Source: Candidatus Poseidoniaceae archaeon (GTDB taxonomy: Archaea > Thermoplasmatota > Poseidoniia > Poseidoniales > Poseidoniaceae). Taken from it: a stretch of DNA of 36,704 nt. The notes beneath the pieces are model-generated. The model worked only from the letters and a program-made list of their open reading frames with translations. It was not told the origin of the DNA and ran no database searches. A program made the position numbers and the translations under genes. Location: positions 1-36,704 of the forward strand of contig JAOMOG010000015.1 of assembly GCA_028353405.1 (NCBI GenBank). The letters are read 5' to 3'. Each line of letters begins with the position of its first letter. Positions within the stretch are counted from its first letter, which is position 1. This document shows positions 35,118 through 36,704 of this stretch, piece after piece.

Positions 35118-35861
35118 ATGATACAAAACAATACCAACAAGAACAAATCTTGTTATAACCAATCAACCAGCCCCAAGAGTATGGTGGCCTCGGAGTCAGA
35201 TCAAAAGAAGCGGATAAAGAGCTACATTGAAGCGTTCAAATCATTATCCGAAAAAGATCCAGATGGTTTTGAATCGATCGCTCCCGAATTACTGCGGAGG
35301 TCTGTATGGAATTGGAGGGGGGCAGATCCTTACTTTTCAGAAAGACTGTCTCTTTGGTTAGACAAAGAGTGCCTATGGACTCCATTCCACGAGATAATCC
35401 CGAAATCAAAAAACACAGTTCTAGACCGCCCTGCCGTCAACGCTCCTTCTAAAGAGCATCTCAGTTCGATTCACAAAGAACTATTTTCTCGATTAGAAGA
35501 AAAGTTTGATGGCGATTTTAACCGGTGGGATGCGGCGATTAGAGATCAATTCATTGTGTTGGGTATGTTGGCAATCGCCGGAAAGGGCGGCGAAAAACAA
35601 GGTCGAATGGTCCATAACCTCGGAATTAGCGAGGGAGAAAATGGCCTAATACAAGGATCAAATGCAATCAGGGCTGCAAAAATAGCAATCTCTCGGATGG
35701 CAAAACCAATGAAAATATTCAATCCAGCAAAAGGCCATGGTTATGAAAGAGTTCACAGTTTCAGTGATTCAAATACATCTGATTTAGTTGCTCGATATGT
35801 TCTCAGCCATGATGCTTCAACATTACTACCACAATCACTATTGCGGAATAGCTATGATTGA
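35118..35861 (+). CDS. Hypothetical protein (247 residues)
   Basis: I do not recognise this protein. It starts at ATG 35118, with ATG 35181 (MVASESDQKKR) as an alternative that drops an Asn-rich leader. It is hydrophilic and helical (KKRIKSYIEAFKSLSEKDPD, LSSIHKELFSRLEEKFDGDF, WDAAIRDQFIVLGMLAIAG). The stretch GRMVHNLGISEGENGLIQGS has a helix-turn-helix-like rhythm, and RAAKIAISRMAKPMK is basic, so nucleic-acid binding is possible but unproven. There is no signal or membrane helix. A palindrome precedes the gene and a hairpin-rich region follows it. Confidence 0.6.
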   Translation: MIQNNTNKNKSCYNQSTSPKSMVASESDQKKRIKSYIEAFKSLSEKDPDGFESIAPELLRRSVWNWRGADPYFSERLSLWLDKECLWTPFHEIIPKSKNTVLDRPAVNAPSKEHLSSIHKELFSRLEEKFDGDFNRWDAAIRDQFIVLGMLAIAGKGGEKQGRMVHNLGISEGENGLIQGSNAIRAAKIAISRMAKPMKIFNPAKGHGYERVHSFSDSNTSDLVARYVLSHDASTLLPQSLLRNSYD

Positions 35862-35886
35862 GACATCCCATCGCGCTCTTCATATA

Positions 35887-36170
35887 GGGTCGTGTTGTTC
35901 CAATTGTTAGAGGGAACGAAGGGTTCCCTATGATCGACCCGTGGAATACGATGCAATTGGAGAACATAATCAAGGATACTAATAAAGCGAATAAACAAGA
36001 CACTGCGAGCCAGTGTCGCGCCATCTCAACAGTGCTTGAGAGCCGTCTAAATCGCTTTAATAATGCCTTGAAAACAACTCGAAGCCAGTGCGCAGCATCG
36101 TATATATCCCAAATTGTGAATCCCATTACGTGGGCTGCACAATTGGAAAGAGAGAACAGCGGGTTCTCTA
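35887..36170 (+). other. Hairpin-rich intergenic region, candidate structured RNA or regulatory element
   Basis: This stretch between two genes holds several perfect inverted repeats: GGGTCG/CGACCC (35887-35892 with 35935-35940); TCCAATTG/CAATTGGA (35899-35906 with 35954-35961), which interleaves with the first pair as a pseudoknot would; AGGGAAC/GTTCCCT (35911-35929); GACACTG/CAGTGTC (35999-36017); TCTCAA/TTGAGA (36024-36041); CCAAATTGTG/CACAATTGG with inner CCCA/TGGG (36109-36146); and AGAGAAC/GTTCTCT (36151-36169). The first and last 7-bp hairpins have the same layout and differ in the stem by a paired G-C to A-T change. An 81-codon frame (35930-36175) spans it but has no clear protein features. 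It does not resemble the RNase P, SRP or 5S RNAs I can recall. Confidence 0.45.
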
Positions 36171-36206
36171 TGTAAAAACAAACTAAAAAATAGGAAGTGA
36201 AAAAAC

Positions 36207-36704
36207 ATGAATGATAAAAAAATAATGAGCGTGCTAATTGCAATGTTCCTTGCTATCTCTGCATTAACTGCAGTGAGTGGTGACGGATCTGACCCGAACG
36301 ACCCTACCGACGGTGGGGCTGATTGGGACGGTGACGGTTTAACCAATGCTGAGGAACAAGCTGAAGGCACTAATATGAATAATGCAGATAGCGATGGAGA
36401 CGGCCTACCAGATGGCTGGGAAGTTTCCAACGGTCTAAACCCAACTAACGGTGGCGATGGAAATGCAGATCCTGATGGAGATGGCTTGACCAACTCCCAA
36501 GAATATGCAAAGGGTACCAACCCTAACAACTCCGACACTGATGGTGATGGTAAGGCTGACAACGTTGATCAGTTCCCAAACGACCCTAACGACGGTGAAT
36601 ACTCCGACTCTGATGGTGACGGCATTCCTGACGCATATGACCCTGATTTTACTGAATCAGGTGCTGGCGGCGGCAATGGTGAAACCGAAGGCGGTGGCGA
36701 ATCC
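36207..36704 (+). CDS. Secreted DxDGD-repeat protein (3' partial)
   Basis: Begins at ATG 36207 and stays open to the window end (166 codons visible). A signal peptide (MNDKKIMSVLIAMFLAISAL) is followed by thrombospondin-3/dockerin-like calcium units: DWDGDGLTNAEEQAEGTNMN, DSDGDGLPDGWEVSNGLNP, DPDGDGLTNSQEYAKGTNP and DTDGDGKADNVDQFPNDPND. A Gly-rich linker (GAGGGNGETEGGGES) then begins, suggesting further domains beyond the window. GGAAGTGA, ending about 6 bases before the ATG, resembles an archaeal ribosome-binding site. It is a surface or secreted protein of unknown activity, preceded directly by the hairpin-rich region. Confidence 0.9.
   Translation, partial: MNDKKIMSVLIAMFLAISALTAVSGDGSDPNDPTDGGADWDGDGLTNAEEQAEGTNMNNADSDGDGLPDGWEVSNGLNPTNGGDGNADPDGDGLTNSQEYAKGTNPNNSDTDGDGKADNVDQFPNDPNDGEYSDSDGDGIPDAYDPDFTESGAGGGNGETEGGGES

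Noticed and set aside
35930-36175. 81-codon frame in the hairpin-rich region
   Set aside because: It begins and ends at the ATGs that follow the two matching hairpins, has no domain, signal or good ribosome-binding site, and its composition is explained by the inverted repeats. Not fully excluded.
35803-36243. 146-codon minus-strand frame with hydrophobic stretches
   Set aside because: It runs through the end of the 247-residue gene, the hairpin region and the start of the secreted-protein gene; its hydrophobicity comes from antisense of AT-rich, lysine/asparagine codons.

Overview
The window most likely comes from a planktonic euryarchaeon, and Marine Group II (Poseidoniales) or a close relative is the best guess. 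The reasons are an archaeal-type DnaG primase with a Toprim core, an Lrp/AsnC regulator, a tRNA-Cys, very tight gene packing (several convergent pairs separated by 0-10 bases), moderate AT content, and several secreted proteins rich in DxDGD calcium repeats, including one giant cell-surface protein. This is judged from sequence features only; no database search was possible.

Layout. 1-6833 is the 3' part of a giant surface gene: ELWxxDGT repeats, alternating Ig-like and DxDGD modules, one membrane helix, then a cytoplasmic part with two EF-hand-like loops, a Lys/Ala tail built from a 24-bp tandem repeat, and a terminal helix-hairpin-helix. 6836-9430 holds a LysE-type exporter and a divergent PIN-nuclease/helical-repeat protein. 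9542-14596 has a Rieske oxygenase, a secreted SGNH carbohydrate esterase with a membrane anchor, and a sorbosone/glucose-dehydrogenase-like propeller, the last lying downstream of enolase (14636-15889). 16141-18590 has an Lrp regulator with a palindrome upstream, a 42-residue Cys-rich miniprotein, a DUF454 membrane protein, purN, and a mobA-like gene overlapping purN tail to tail. The mobA-like gene ends a four-gene minus-strand operon (TerB-like, HEAT-like, small helical protein, MobA-like). 20150-21388 is dnaG. 21397-26635 is a divergent pair: a 927-residue unrecognised helical protein and a membrane-anchored TPR protein. 26684-31352 contains two thioredoxin-fold proteins, a DUF4203-like membrane protein, a SnoaL-like protein, a small unknown, DUF2892, DUF523-DUF1722 and a five-helix membrane protein. 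31487-34150 pairs a PI-PLC-like lipoprotein with a multi-helix membrane protein with a Pro-rich tail. A tRNA-Cys, a GNAT acetyltransferase and an unknown 247-residue gene follow. 35862-36206 is gene-poor and dense in inverted repeats, including two near-identical hairpins that differ by a compensatory base pair. The window ends inside another secreted DxDGD protein.

How the genes may work together. Housekeeping functions (glycolysis, purine synthesis, priming/exosome, tRNA-Cys) are mixed with surface and secreted functions that fit a heterotroph feeding on polymers or particles: adhesin-like proteins, a sugar esterase, a sugar-dehydrogenase-like propeller and a phospholipase-like lipoprotein. 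The two most unusual items are the trans-envelope giant protein with a chromatin-like cytoplasmic tail, and the structured 35.9-36.2 kb region.
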